64,000 nucleotides of DNA from Actinoplanes sp. KI2. Lineage in GTDB: Bacteria > Actinomycetota > Actinomycetes > Mycobacteriales > Micromonosporaceae. Below are positions 35,652 through 43,890 of the stretch, piece after piece; the first letter of the stretch is position 1, and each line of letters opens with the position of its first letter. The notes beneath the pieces were generated by a model. It worked only from the letters and a program-made list of their open reading frames with translations. It had not been told where the DNA came from and searched no databases. The stretch spans positions 1 to 64,000 of the forward strand of contig NZ_JAOSZE010000021.1 of assembly GCF_025630775.1 (NCBI RefSeq), given 5' to 3'. The position numbers were made by a program, and so were the translations under genes.

Positions 35652-36476
35652 TCACGCGGACGGGCGCCCGCCGCCCGACTCGGTCTTCGTCGGGTCGACG
35701 GTGATCGCGAGCGACGCCACGTACCCCGCCGAGACGCTGCCGGTGACCGTGGCCATCTCGCGCGCCGCCAGATCGTCGCCGAACACCATGTCCGAGGCCA
35801 GCGTGATCCGGTTCAGGTTGGTCACGCTTTGCGAGTACCCGGTGGCCGACGCGTACACCGTTTTGGAAATGGCTTCGGGGAGCGCGATCTGCGACGTCTT
35901 GCGGATCGGACCGGCCCCGCTGGTGGCGTTGGCCAGCGACGAGTACACCTCGAAGTGGATGTGCGGCCACCGGCCGGAGTAGCAGGCCGGGTAGATGCTG
36001 GTGAAGCTCACCGTGCCGGTGGAGTCGGTGACCTGGATGCCGCGCAGGTAGTTCTCGTTGGTGACCCCGGACGAGTACAGCGAGTACCGCCCGGCCCGGT
36101 CGCAGTGCCAGGCGTAGACCGCGGCACCGGCCAGCGGCGCGCAGCTCAGGTTCGAGACCGTCAGCCTGAACTGCAACGGCACGCCGGGCGCCACGGTGGT
36201 CGAGGTGCCGAACGACGGGCGGATGTCGCTGCGCACGATGCCGCTGAGCACCCGGACGTCCGGGCCGTTGGAGCCGTCGGCCGGGAACGGACCGGCCGTC
36301 TCCGACTCCACCTCGGTGGCGCACGCGGCGGCCGCGGCCTCGGCCCCGCCGGCGAGCAGCCCACTGCCGCCGGCCACGGCCAGCGCGCCCGCGCCGCCGA
36401 GCAGCCCGAGCAGGCGCCGCCGGTCGAACAGGAACCCCTTGTCGTGGACCTCCCGGACGTACTCTTCGTTGTTCAT
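35652..36476 (-). CDS. Secreted intradiol ring-cleavage dioxygenase-like protein
   Basis: 274 aa. The N-terminal cytoplasmic stretch is followed by a Tat motif FDRRRLLGLLGGAGALAVAGG, so the protein is exported folded. The core (GTSTTVAPGVPLQFRLTVSN, GAAVYAWHCDRAGRYSLYS, YPACYSGRWPHIHFEVY) is that of the intradiol dioxygenase/protocatechuate family; Tyr in GRYSLY or CYSGRW and the two His of HIHFE are the expected Fe(III) ligands. Family enzymes open catechol rings. A secreted version might act on plant phenolics, but the true substrate is unknown. Confidence 0.85.
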   Translation of the reverse strand: MNNEEYVREVHDKGFLFDRRRLLGLLGGAGALAVAGGSGLLAGGAEAAAAACATEVESETAGPFPADGSNGPDVRVLSGIVRSDIRPSFGTSTTVAPGVPLQFRLTVSNLSCAPLAGAAVYAWHCDRAGRYSLYSSGVTNENYLRGIQVTDSTGTVSFTSIYPACYSGRWPHIHFEVYSSLANATSGAGPIRKTSQIALPEAISKTVYASATGYSQSVTNLNRITLASDMVFGDDLAAREMATVTGSVSAGYVASLAITVDPTKTESGGGRPSA

Positions 36477-36564
36477 GGGTCTGTTTCCTCCTGCCGTTGG
36501 TCGGAAGAAGGCAGGAGAACATTGAAGTCTATGAATACACTGTGGTTGACCTAATCGAAGCTTA

Positions 36565-36900
36565 TCAATGCGTGCCGAGATGGTCGCGCAGCGCGGCGAG
36601 CGGACCGTCCCAGTCCCGGGCCAGCGCGGCCAGGAACTGCTGGGCGACCTTCATCGGGCCGGAGTCGAGCCGGTAGCGCACCCGCCGCCGCTCCCCCGGC
36701 TCGGCCACCACCAGGCCCGCCTCGGCCAGCAGACCGAGGTGCTTGGCGATGGCCTGCCGGGTGATCGGCAGACGGCCGGCCAGGTCGGTCGCCGTCGCCG
36801 GGCCGCCCGACGCGAGCGCGGCCAGGATCTGCCGGCGCGTCGGATCGGCCAGGGCGGCGAAGACCTCCTGGGCCGTCGCCTCGAGGTCAGGAAAGGCCAT
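36565..36900 (-). CDS. ArsR-family repressor
   Basis: 111 aa from ATG 36900 (the in-frame ATG 36945 lies deep in the preceding gene). The fold is FAALADPTRRQILAALASGGPATATDLAGRLPITRQAIAKHLGLLAEAGLVVAEPGERRRVRYRL, without the metal-binding Cys of ArsR/SmtB sensors. Such repressors commonly pair with a SRPBCC protein. It overlaps the SRPBCC gene by 14 bp and is cotranscribed with it. It most likely binds the two identical inverted repeats upstream of that gene. Confidence 0.92.
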   Translation of the reverse strand: MAFPDLEATAQEVFAALADPTRRQILAALASGGPATATDLAGRLPITRQAIAKHLGLLAEAGLVVAEPGERRRVRYRLDSGPMKVAQQFLAALARDWDGPLAALRDHLGTH

Positions 36901-37321
36901 CGAGGTACGCGGCCAGCTCGCCCAGCTCGCTCGTCCAGCCGTCACTGTTGCTGCCGAACGCCTTGGCGTGCGCGTCCTCGGGCAGTTGTGCGAATCCGCT
37001 CTCCACGACGGTGAGGGTAGTGCCCGCGCCGGTCGGCTCGAGCGTGAACTCCACGTATGTCCGGCGCGGGTCGTCGGCGGGCAGGCCGCTGATGTTCCAG
37101 GTGTAGCCGAACACGCGCGGCGGCTCGAGCAGCTCGACCGTGAAGGTGGCCTTGTCGCCGCTGGTCCAGGTCATCGTGGCCTGGCCGCCGAGGCGCAGGT
37201 CGATCGTCGCCTCGTTGCCGAACCAGGTGCCGAGGCCCTCGGCGGTGGTGAGCGCCGCCCACACCCGCTCGGGCGGGTGGGGCAGCTCCAGCTTGCGCTC
37301 GATCCGGTCGGGAAATGCCAT
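36887..37321 (-). CDS. SRPBCC (AHSA1-like) domain protein
   Basis: 144 aa. The START/Bet v1 fold is seen in IERKLELPHPPERVWAALTTAEGLGTWFG, ATMTWTSGDKATFTVELLEPPRVFGYTW and the C-terminal helix GWTSELGELAAYL. Proteins of this type bind hydrophobic ligands, although the ligand is unknown. It is the first gene of a two-gene operon with the ArsR repressor, and the first 110 bp upstream hold the two operators described below. Confidence 0.9.
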   Translation of the reverse strand: MAFPDRIERKLELPHPPERVWAALTTAEGLGTWFGNEATIDLRLGGQATMTWTSGDKATFTVELLEPPRVFGYTWNISGLPADDPRRTYVEFTLEPTGAGTTLTVVESGFAQLPEDAHAKAFGSNSDGWTSELGELAAYLDGLS

Positions 37322-37337
37322 GACATGTCTCCTTCTA

Positions 37338-37357
37338 TAGCAACCACTTGGTTGCTA
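37338..37357. promoter_or_regulatory. ArsR-type operator A (TAGCAACC-N4-GGTTGCTA)
   Basis: A perfect 8-bp inverted repeat with 4-bp spacer, 17 bp before the SRPBCC start codon. A second copy stands 29 bp further upstream. Confidence 0.85.
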
Positions 37358-37366
37358 CTCAAGCTA

Positions 37367-37384
37367 TAGCAACCGCACGGTTGC
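37367..37384. promoter_or_regulatory. ArsR-type operator B (TAGCAACC-N4-GGTTGC)
   Basis: Left arm identical to operator A; the right arm lacks only the last two bases. Both copies lie in the promoter region of the SRPBCC/ArsR operon, and two sites 29 bp apart allow cooperative or gradual repression. Confidence 0.8.
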
Positions 37385-37434
37385 GTCAAGAAGGGGGTGC
37401 ACACCTGGATGGCTTCCACAATAGAATCGCGATC

Positions 37435-38247
37435 ATGACCATCGGGGAGACCGGCATCGACGCGACGGTGGCGCACCCCGCGCGCCGCTACAACTACTGG
37501 CTGGGCGGCAAGGACAACTTCGCGGCCGACCGCGCCTCCGGCGACGAGATCGAGAAGAAGTTCCCCGGCATGCGGGCCGGCGTGCGCGCCAACCGGGACG
37601 TCCTCGGCCGGATGGTCCAGTTCCTGGCCACCGACGCCGGGATCCGCCAGTTCCTCGACATCGGCACCGGCCTGCCCACCGCCGACAACACCCACGAGGT
37701 CGCCCAGCGGATCACCCCGGACAGCCGCGTGGTCTACGTCGACAACGACCCGATGGTGATGGTGCACGCCCAGGCGCTGCTGACCAGTGCTCCCGGGGGT
37801 CGCACCACCTACATCGAGGCCGACCTGCGCGACCCGGCCACGATCCTGGCCTCCCCCGAACTGCGCGAGACGCTCGACCTCGGCGAGCCGGTGGCCCTGA
37901 TGCTCGTGGCGATCCTGCACTTCATCCCCGGCGAGGGGGCCGCGCAGCCGCTCGTACGGAAATTGCTCGACGCCCTTCCCTCCGGCAGCTATCTCGCCGC
38001 GACGCATTTCACGACGGACTACCTGCCGGCCGAGGAGCGTGAGCGGTACGCCGGCATGCTCGCGGCCGGGCGCAGCGACGTCTGGCCGCGGGACCGCAAC
38101 GAGTTCGAGGCCCTGTTCGAGGGGCTCGAGCTGGCGGCGCCCGGGGTCGCGCTGGCCACCGAGTGGCGGCCGAGCGGCGCCGCGAGCACCGACGGCGTGG
38201 ACGCGAGCCGGATCAGCATGCTGGCCGCCGTCGGCCGCAAACCGTAG
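37435..38247 (+). CDS. SAM-dependent methyltransferase (DUF574 / Methyltransf_19)
   Basis: 270 aa. The conserved N-terminal signature PARRYNYWLGGKDNFAADR and the SAM-binding motif FLDIGTGLPTADNTHEVAQ are diagnostic of this actinobacterial family, followed by YVDNDPMVMVHAQALL. It transfers methyl groups to an unknown acceptor; such genes are numerous in Streptomyces and Micromonosporaceae. The start is placed at the ATG just before the conserved region. It is divergent from the SRPBCC/ArsR operon, with operator B about 50 bp away. Confidence 0.9.
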   Translation: MTIGETGIDATVAHPARRYNYWLGGKDNFAADRASGDEIEKKFPGMRAGVRANRDVLGRMVQFLATDAGIRQFLDIGTGLPTADNTHEVAQRITPDSRVVYVDNDPMVMVHAQALLTSAPGGRTTYIEADLRDPATILASPELRETLDLGEPVALMLVAILHFIPGEGAAQPLVRKLLDALPSGSYLAATHFTTDYLPAEERERYAGMLAAGRSDVWPRDRNEFEALFEGLELAAPGVALATEWRPSGAASTDGVDASRISMLAAVGRKP

Positions 38248-38269
38248 TTCCGCGCGGCAGACTCGACAC

Positions 38270-39217
38270 ATGACCCCCACGCAGCTCCGCGCCTACTCGG
38301 CCGTCGTCCGGCTGGGGTCGGTGAAGCTGGCCGCGGCCGAGCTCGGGGTCTCCGAGTCGGCGATCTCGCTGCACATCGGACAGCTGCGCAAGGAGCTCGG
38401 CGACCAGCTGTTCACCCGGGCCGCGGTCGGGCTGGCGTTCACCCCCGGCGGCCTGCGGCTGGCCAGCCGGGCCGCCGAGATGCTGGGCCTGCAGGACATC
38501 ACGGTGCTGGAGGTCAGCTCGGCCGGCAAGGGCCGCCGGCTGCTGCGGGTCGGCGCGTCCGCGCTGTTCGCCGAGCACGCCGCGCCCGGCCTGATCGAGT
38601 TGTTCGCGGGCCGCGCCGACGATCTCGACGTGGAGCTCAGCGTGCGCAGCCCGTCGGCGTTCGAGGCGCTGCTGATGACCAGGAGTGTCGACATCGCGAT
38701 CGGTCCGCGGCCGGCCGCCGATGCGAGCCTCGTGTGCCGGCCGGTCATGAACTTCCGGGTGGTCGTCGTGACCGGTCCGGATCACCCGCTTGCGGGGGTA
38801 CGCGCGTCGGCCGCCCAGCTGCGCGATCAGACCTGGCTGCTCGGCCCGTCGGCGGTGGCCGATCTGGGTTCGATCCCGGCGATGCTGCGGCGGCTGGCCG
38901 TACCCGAGGGACACCAGCAGATCTTCCAGAGTCACGCGGCGGCGCTCGAGGAGGCGAAACGGGGCAAGGGCGTGGCGCCGGCGCTGTCGTTCACGGTCGC
39001 GCCCGAGGTCAGAAGCGGTCACCTGGTGCAGTTGCCCGGACCGTACGCGAGCCTGGAGACGATGTGGCACTCGATGACGCTGCCCGATCCGCCGACCGCC
39101 GCGGCCGAGCTCGCGCGCTTCGCGGCGACACCGCGGGCGATCCAGGCGATGATGCGCGGCGCCGGGGTCAACGTCGGTCATTTCCGGCCGTCGGTGCACG
39201 TCACGCTCTGGAGCTGA
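38270..39217 (+). CDS. LysR-family transcriptional regulator
   Basis: 315 aa. The helix-turn-helix AYSAVVRLGSVKLAAAELGVSESAISLHIGQLRKELGDQLFTR is followed by a LysR substrate-binding domain (VELSVRSPSAFEALLMTRSVDIAIGP; GKGVAPALSFTVAPEV). It starts 22 bp after the methyltransferase stop and could be cotranscribed. The start MTPTQLRAY fits the family. Its target cannot be named; the usual divergent partner gene is lacking. Confidence 0.9.
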   Translation: MTPTQLRAYSAVVRLGSVKLAAAELGVSESAISLHIGQLRKELGDQLFTRAAVGLAFTPGGLRLASRAAEMLGLQDITVLEVSSAGKGRRLLRVGASALFAEHAAPGLIELFAGRADDLDVELSVRSPSAFEALLMTRSVDIAIGPRPAADASLVCRPVMNFRVVVVTGPDHPLAGVRASAAQLRDQTWLLGPSAVADLGSIPAMLRRLAVPEGHQQIFQSHAAALEEAKRGKGVAPALSFTVAPEVRSGHLVQLPGPYASLETMWHSMTLPDPPTAAAELARFAATPRAIQAMMRGAGVNVGHFRPSVHVTLWS

Positions 39218-39307
39218 GGATCCCCGGCCCGATCCGACCGCGGCGGCTTCGTGTCCCGGCTTGGTGTCCCGGTCCGATCGCCGTGACCGATCGGACCGGG
39301 GCACCGG

Positions 39308-39745
39308 TCAGCCGGCCGGCGTCAGGGCCGCGGCGAGTTGCTCGGCGTTCTTCTTGTCGATGCGCGGGAACGTCAGCGACACACCTTCCCCGCCGTCGAA
39401 CGCCAGCCGCAGCACGCTGATCGTGCCGAACTTGGCCTCGGCCAGCGACACCTGATCGCGGGCGAGCGCGCCGATCACGGTCCGGCCCGGCCCGCCCATG
39501 AAGGTCTGGTTCAAGAAGATCACCCGGCGGTCGGTGACCACCACGAACTGTTTGCCGCCGGCCGAGGCCACCGCGACGCCGGCCGCACCCGCGGTGACCG
39601 CGACGGCGCTGTTCCTGGCGAGGGTGCCGATCCGGCTCGCGCCGAACTTGCCGACCAGCGCGCGCGCCGCGACGAGCGGCCGCTCACCCTCCGGCAGGGA
39701 CGCGGCGACGATCCCGAACGCGCGCGTCTGAAGCTTTTCCTGCAT
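39308..39745 (-). CDS. Small protein with bacterial PH-like domain
   Basis: 145 aa. The middle part (KQFVVVTDRRVIFLNQTFMGGPGRTVIGALARDQVSLAEAKFG) has the beta-strand pattern of a bacterial pleckstrin-homology (YokE-like) domain, and the N-terminus is rich in Ala/Gly. No signal peptide is seen; one weakly hydrophobic stretch (VAVTAGAAGVAVASAGG) could be a buried strand. Function is unknown. The gene stands alone, convergent with the LysR gene. Confidence 0.7.
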   Translation of the reverse strand: MQEKLQTRAFGIVAASLPEGERPLVAARALVGKFGASRIGTLARNSAVAVTAGAAGVAVASAGGKQFVVVTDRRVIFLNQTFMGGPGRTVIGALARDQVSLAEAKFGTISVLRLAFDGGEGVSLTFPRIDKKNAEQLAAALTPAG

Positions 39746-39808
39746 CGACTCTCCGTCTCCCCGATATCGACCGGCGTACGTCAGGCCGGGCCGGTAGAGA
39801 GTAGACGA

Positions 39809-40588
39809 TCAACGGGCCGGCGCGAAGCCCGTCGGGCTGACACCCAGGATGCGACGGAAATGACGGATCAGGTGGGGCTGGTCGTAGAAGCCGCTCTCGG
39901 TAGCGACCGCGGCGAGCGGGCGGCCGGCCAGGATCAGATGGCGGGCTGTGTCGACCCGGCGGGAGATCAGGTACTGGTGCGGCGACATGCCGAACTCGGC
40001 CCGGAACGAGCGCACCAGGTAGGCCGGGTGGAAATGCAGAAGGCCCGCGGCCTCCCGCAACGAGATGCCCGGGACGACGCGTTGCTCCAGGAGATCGCGG
40101 AGCTTGCGGGCGGGCGTACGGTCGACCCGCCCGGTGATCTCGGGATGCCCGAGCCGGTCCCGCAGCCGCTCGGTGATCTCGGCCAGGTGACTCTCGGCCG
40201 CCAGTTCCTCGCCCGGCTGTCCGATCAGCTCGTGCAGCGTGGAAATCATCGTCCGGAGCCGCCGGTCGGGGAAGTCGGACCGGTCGACCGAGGCGCCGAT
40301 CAGCCGGGGCGGGAGTTGTTCCGGCGACAGATACAGCACCCGCTTGCGGAACGGGTGCGACGACGATCCGTTGTGCGGCACGTGTGGCGGCAACAGCGTG
40401 ACCACCTCGCCGAACGAACCGCGCTCGTGCCGGTCGAGGTCGTATCGGACCGCGCCCGAGTCGACGATCAGGAGCGTCCACGTGTCGTGCGCGTGCATCG
40501 GGTAGGCGTGCCCGGTGAAGTGGGCGCTGAGCACCTCGACCACGCCGTCCAGTCGTGGCCGCCACGCCGCGAACTGGGCGCCCGACAC
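39809..40588 (-). CDS. AraC-family transcriptional regulator
   Basis: 259 aa from the GTG at 40588; an ATG at 40639 is in frame but overlaps the start codon of the divergent gene. The N-terminal cupin (HFTGHAYPMHAHDTWTLLIVDSGAVRYDLDRHERGS) binds an effector, and the C-terminus holds two AraC helix-turn-helix motifs (ISLREAAGLLHFHPAYLVRSFRAEFGMSPHQYLISRRV; LAAVATESGFYDQPHLIRHFRRILGVSP). It is divergent from the DUF2000 gene, a common pairing that suggests local control. Confidence 0.9.
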   Translation of the reverse strand: MSGAQFAAWRPRLDGVVEVLSAHFTGHAYPMHAHDTWTLLIVDSGAVRYDLDRHERGSFGEVVTLLPPHVPHNGSSSHPFRKRVLYLSPEQLPPRLIGASVDRSDFPDRRLRTMISTLHELIGQPGEELAAESHLAEITERLRDRLGHPEITGRVDRTPARKLRDLLEQRVVPGISLREAAGLLHFHPAYLVRSFRAEFGMSPHQYLISRRVDTARHLILAGRPLAAVATESGFYDQPHLIRHFRRILGVSPTGFAPAR

Positions 40589-40637
40589 GTCAAAATCGTA
40601 CAAGAACGATCGGGACCGGTCCGCGCACGATCGGTCC

Positions 40638-41051
40638 ATGGAACGCTTCGACACCAAGATCGCCGTCCTGCTGCGGGACGACCTGCTGACCTGGCAACGC
40701 TTGAACGTGACCGCTTTCCTGGTCAGCGGGCTGGGCACCACCGTCGGCGAGGTGATCGGCGCGCCGTACCGGGACGCCGACGACGTGCCGTACCTGCCGA
40801 TGTTCCGCCAGCCGGTGCTGGTCTTCGAGGCCGGCAAGGAGGTGCTCCGGGCCGCCCACGAGCGGGCGGTCGGCCGCGCGCTGCCGACCGCGGTCTTCAC
40901 GTCGGATCTGTTCGCGACCGGGAACGACCGGGACAACCGCGCCGCGGTCCGGGCGGTCGGCGCGGCCGGCCTCGACCTGGTCGGCCTGGCCGTGTACGGC
41001 CCGCGCAACGTCGTCGACAAGGTCGTGAAGGGCGCGGTCATGCACCCCTGA
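40638..41051 (+). CDS. DUF2000 family protein
   Basis: 137 aa. Motifs ERFDTKIAVLLRDDLLTWQRLNVTAFLVSGL, YLPMFRQPVLVFEAG and the C-terminal DLVGLAVYGPRNVVDKVVKGAVMHP match DUF2000, a small alpha/beta family related to peptidyl-tRNA hydrolase folds. Function is unknown. There is no clear Shine-Dalgarno sequence. The 3' end overlaps the convergent coxE gene by 14 bp. Confidence 0.85.
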   Translation: MERFDTKIAVLLRDDLLTWQRLNVTAFLVSGLGTTVGEVIGAPYRDADDVPYLPMFRQPVLVFEAGKEVLRAAHERAVGRALPTAVFTSDLFATGNDRDNRAAVRAVGAAGLDLVGLAVYGPRNVVDKVVKGAVMHP

Positions 41052-42291
41052 GGGAGGTTCCTCGTGGTCCGACCGCGCTTGCCGGATCGCCCACGCGGTG
41101 CACGACCTCGATCAGGTCGGCGAAGGTCGCCGCCGGGAGCAGGGCATCGCAGAACGGCGCGGCCGCGGCCATCGCCGCCACATCGGGCCGAAAGCCAGGC
41201 GCGCCGGCGCGCGGATTCAACCACATGATCGCGTACGCCCGGCGGCGCAGCCGGCGCATCGCCATCGTCATCCGCTCGGCGGGCTCGCTGTCCCACCCGT
41301 CCGAGGCGACGACGGCGATCGCGCCCCGCAGCGCGTTGCCGTGGTGCGAGTCGAGCAGGGCGGTCAGGTTCGAGGCGATCCGGGTCCCGCCGAACCGATC
41401 GCCGACGGCCGTGGTTGCCTGCTCGATCGCCGCGCGGGCCGAGCTCTGCCGCAGCGCCGGGGTGAGCCGGGTCAGCGTGGTGGCGAAGGCGAACACCTCC
41501 GCCTCACCAACGGTCGCGAATGCCCTCATCAGCTGCAGATAGGCCGCCGCCTGCGGCCGCATCGACTCGCTCACGTCGCACAGCATCACCACCCGCCGAG
41601 GCCGCCGCACCGGCCGCTCGCGAACGATAGTGACCGCCTCCCACCCGGTCCGCCGCGCCCCCGCGATCGTGGGCCGCAACGCGACCCGCCGGCCGGCCGG
41701 ATCGGCCGCATGCCGCCGCGACCGCCGGGTGGGCCACCGGGTAAGCGCTTGTTTCAACGCCTCCCCGAGCAGCGCGGTCTGCCCGGCGTCCAGTTCCTCG
41801 AACGGCCGCTCGGCCAGCGCGGCCAGGCCACTGGCCCGCAGCTCCGGCAGCCGAAGTTGATCCTGTCCGCTCTCGGTCTCGTCGACGGCACCGGCGGCCG
41901 GCAACGTCGCCCACGGCAGCCCGCCGCCGTGCACGGTCGACCGATCGCCGCCGCCCCGAACCGGGACGTTCGCCTCGCCCTGCCGCGCCGCGCGCTCGGC
42001 CGCGCGGGTCAACGGCAACGGCGGGGTGTCATCGAACACGGCCGAGAACACCCGGTCGAACGGGATCAGGTCCTCCTGCCGCCGCAGCAGGGCGATCCGC
42101 GCCGTCCAGTAGAGCGTCTCCCGCGAGGTCGGCGGGCTGACCCCGAGCGCCCGCACGAAGTCGTCCGTTTCGGTCAGCCCCGCACCGACGCCGGCCGATC
42201 GCAACCGCTCGACGAACGCCACGACGAACGCGGCCCGATCGGCACCGCGCAGAAGCAACGGTGCCGGCGCACCGCCCCGCTCAACGGTCAT
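41038..42291 (-). CDS. coxE: CoxE-like VWA-domain protein of the CO dehydrogenase operon
   Basis: 417 aa. The C-terminal von Willebrand A domain has the MIDAS motif DVSESM (in VVMLCDVSESMRPQAAAYLQLMRAF) and later TTAVGDRFGGTRIASNLTALL and SDGWDSEPAERM. The N-terminal half (VVAFVERLRSAGVGAGLTETDDFVRAL) matches CoxE proteins, which with the MoxR ATPase CoxD help mature the molybdenum active site of CO dehydrogenase. Last gene of the eight-gene cox operon, 22 bp after coxG. Confidence 0.88.
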   Translation of the reverse strand: MTVERGGAPAPLLLRGADRAAFVVAFVERLRSAGVGAGLTETDDFVRALGVSPPTSRETLYWTARIALLRRQEDLIPFDRVFSAVFDDTPPLPLTRAAERAARQGEANVPVRGGGDRSTVHGGGLPWATLPAAGAVDETESGQDQLRLPELRASGLAALAERPFEELDAGQTALLGEALKQALTRWPTRRSRRHAADPAGRRVALRPTIAGARRTGWEAVTIVRERPVRRPRRVVMLCDVSESMRPQAAAYLQLMRAFATVGEAEVFAFATTLTRLTPALRQSSARAAIEQATTAVGDRFGGTRIASNLTALLDSHHGNALRGAIAVVASDGWDSEPAERMTMAMRRLRRRAYAIMWLNPRAGAPGFRPDVAAMAAAAPFCDALLPAATFADLIEVVHRVGDPASAVGPRGTSLRGA

Positions 42292-42313
42292 GACTCGATG
42301 CGCCGGGTCGGGT

Positions 42314-43033
42314 TCAGCGCCGGGCGATGACCCAGGCGATGACCGCGCCGATCACGAGCACGCCGACCACGACCGGGATGGCTCGCTTGTAGATCGAGCT
42401 CCCGGCGACACCGAGCAGGTCGAGTGGCTCGGGTTCCTCGGTGCTCACCGGCGCGGCGGCCGTTACGGGGGCCGTTACGGGGGCCGGGGCGGCGTCTCGA
42501 ACCGTCGCGACCGGTTCGGACGCAACCCGATCGGACGTGGCGACTGTCGACTCGGGCTCGTCGGGTTCGGCCTGTTCCGGCCCGGCCTCGTCGGCGGCCA
42601 GCTTGGCCTCCAAGTTGCTCACGAACTGGGCGAGCAACTTCCCCGACACCTCCTTGATCATGCCGCTGCCGAACTGGGCCAGCTTCCCGCTGATCTTCAG
42701 ATCGGTGTCGACGCTCACCCGGGTGCTCTCGCCGTCCGGCGTCAGCACCGCGGTGACCAGGGCCGCGGCGTTGCCGCCCGCCCGCGCGTCCCGGCCCTTG
42801 GCGTCGATCACCGCGCGGTGGCCGGCCTCGTCCTTCTCGGCGAATCGGGCCGTCCCCGCAAACTCGGAGACCACCGGGCCGACTTTGACCTTCACCTTGC
42901 CCCGGTAGGTGTCGCCCTCGACGCCGGTGAGCTGTGCCCCCGGCATGCACGGCGCGACGCCTTCGAGGTCGGTGAGCACCTGCCAGGCGCGCTCGAGCGG
43001 GGTGTGCACGGTGAACTCGTTCGTGATCTTCAT
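42314..43033 (-). CDS. coxG: CoxG-like SRPBCC membrane-anchoring protein
   Basis: 239 aa. The N-terminal CoxG domain (MKITNEFTVHTPLERAWQVLTDLEGVAPCMPGAQL ... KISGKLAQFGSGMIKEVSGKLLAQF) is followed by an acidic, Pro/Ala-rich linker with APVTAPVTAAAPV and a C-terminal transmembrane helix (AIPVVVGVLVIGAVIAWVIARR). In Oligotropha CoxG is needed to recruit CO dehydrogenase to the cytoplasmic membrane, and the tail anchor supports the same role. ATG overlaps the coxD stop as ATGA. Confidence 0.87.
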   Translation of the reverse strand: MKITNEFTVHTPLERAWQVLTDLEGVAPCMPGAQLTGVEGDTYRGKVKVKVGPVVSEFAGTARFAEKDEAGHRAVIDAKGRDARAGGNAAALVTAVLTPDGESTRVSVDTDLKISGKLAQFGSGMIKEVSGKLLAQFVSNLEAKLAADEAGPEQAEPDEPESTVATSDRVASEPVATVRDAAPAPVTAPVTAAAPVSTEEPEPLDLLGVAGSSIYKRAIPVVVGVLVIGAVIAWVIARR

Positions 43034-43890
43034 GGCGTCTCCTGGTGGACGGCACCGGCGACGACGAGCCGGTCGTCGGGGGTCTTGGCGATCGTGCCGA
43101 GCGTGGCCAGCATGTCGTCGGGGGCGAGTTCGGTGGCGCCGAGGGCGGCGAGCGCGGCCACCCAGTCGATGGTCTCGGCCAGCCCGGGCGCCTTGTCCAG
43201 CTCCAGCCGGCGTACCCGGCCGATGAACTCGGTCGCGTCGGCGATCAGCGGGTGGGTGGCGCCCGGCACGGCCCGCCGCACGATCTCCGCGGCCCGGCCC
43301 GGCGCCGGGAACTCGATCCAGTGGTAGAGGCACCGGCGGCGCAGCGCGTCGTGCAGCTCACGGCTGCGGTTCGAGGTCAGCACCACGATCGGCGGGCGCT
43401 CGGCGGTGAACGTGCCCAGCTCGGGCACCGTCACCGACGCCTCGCCGAGGAACTCGAACAGCAGCGCCTCGAACTCGTCGTCGGCCCGGTCGATCTCGTC
43501 GATCAGCAGCACCGGCGGGGTCGGCCCGCGATGGCGCACGGCCCGCAGGATCGGCCTTTCCTGCAGGAACTCGGCCGTGAACAGGTCGTCGTCGGCCAGC
43601 CGCTCGCGCCGCGCCTCGGCGAGCCGGATGGCGAGCAGCTGCCGCTGGTAGTTCCACTCGTAGAGCGCCTCGCCGGCGGTCAGCCCCTCGTAGCACTGCA
43701 GCCGGATCAGCGGCGTGTCGAGAGCCTGCGCGAGCGCCTTGGCCGCCGCGGTCTTCCCGACCCCCGGCTCGCCCTCCAGCAGCAGCGGCTTGCCCAGTCG
43801 CAGCGCCAGGAAGACGGCCATCGCCAGCCCGTCGTCGACGAGATAGTCGACCGCGTCGAGCCTCGATCGGACCTCGTCCGGCCCGTTCAC
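43030..43890 (-). CDS. coxD: CoxD-like MoxR-family AAA+ ATPase
   Basis: 286 aa from the GTG at 43890 (GGGGGAGAG 4-5 nt upstream), which overlaps the MobA-like stop as GTGA. Walker A is LLLEGEPGVGKTAAAKALA, Walker B VLLIDEIDRADDEFEALL, sensor 1 PPIVVLTSNRSRELHDAL. CoxD reconstitutes the Cu-S part of the CO dehydrogenase active site in Oligotropha. The CoxD/CoxE pairing of MoxR ATPase with a VWA partner is conserved here. Confidence 0.9.
   Translation of the reverse strand: MNGPDEVRSRLDAVDYLVDDGLAMAVFLALRLGKPLLLEGEPGVGKTAAAKALAQALDTPLIRLQCYEGLTAGEALYEWNYQRQLLAIRLAEARRERLADDDLFTAEFLQERPILRAVRHRGPTPPVLLIDEIDRADDEFEALLFEFLGEASVTVPELGTFTAERPPIVVLTSNRSRELHDALRRRCLYHWIEFPAPGRAAEIVRRAVPGATHPLIADATEFIGRVRRLELDKAPGLAETIDWVAALAALGATELAPDDMLATLGTIAKTPDDRLVVAGAVHQETP

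Noticed and set aside
41743..41756. TAAGCGCTTG, a LacI operator-like core
   Set aside because: It lies inside coxE, lacks the AGG/CCT flanks of the three pectin operators and has no promoter nearby; most likely chance.
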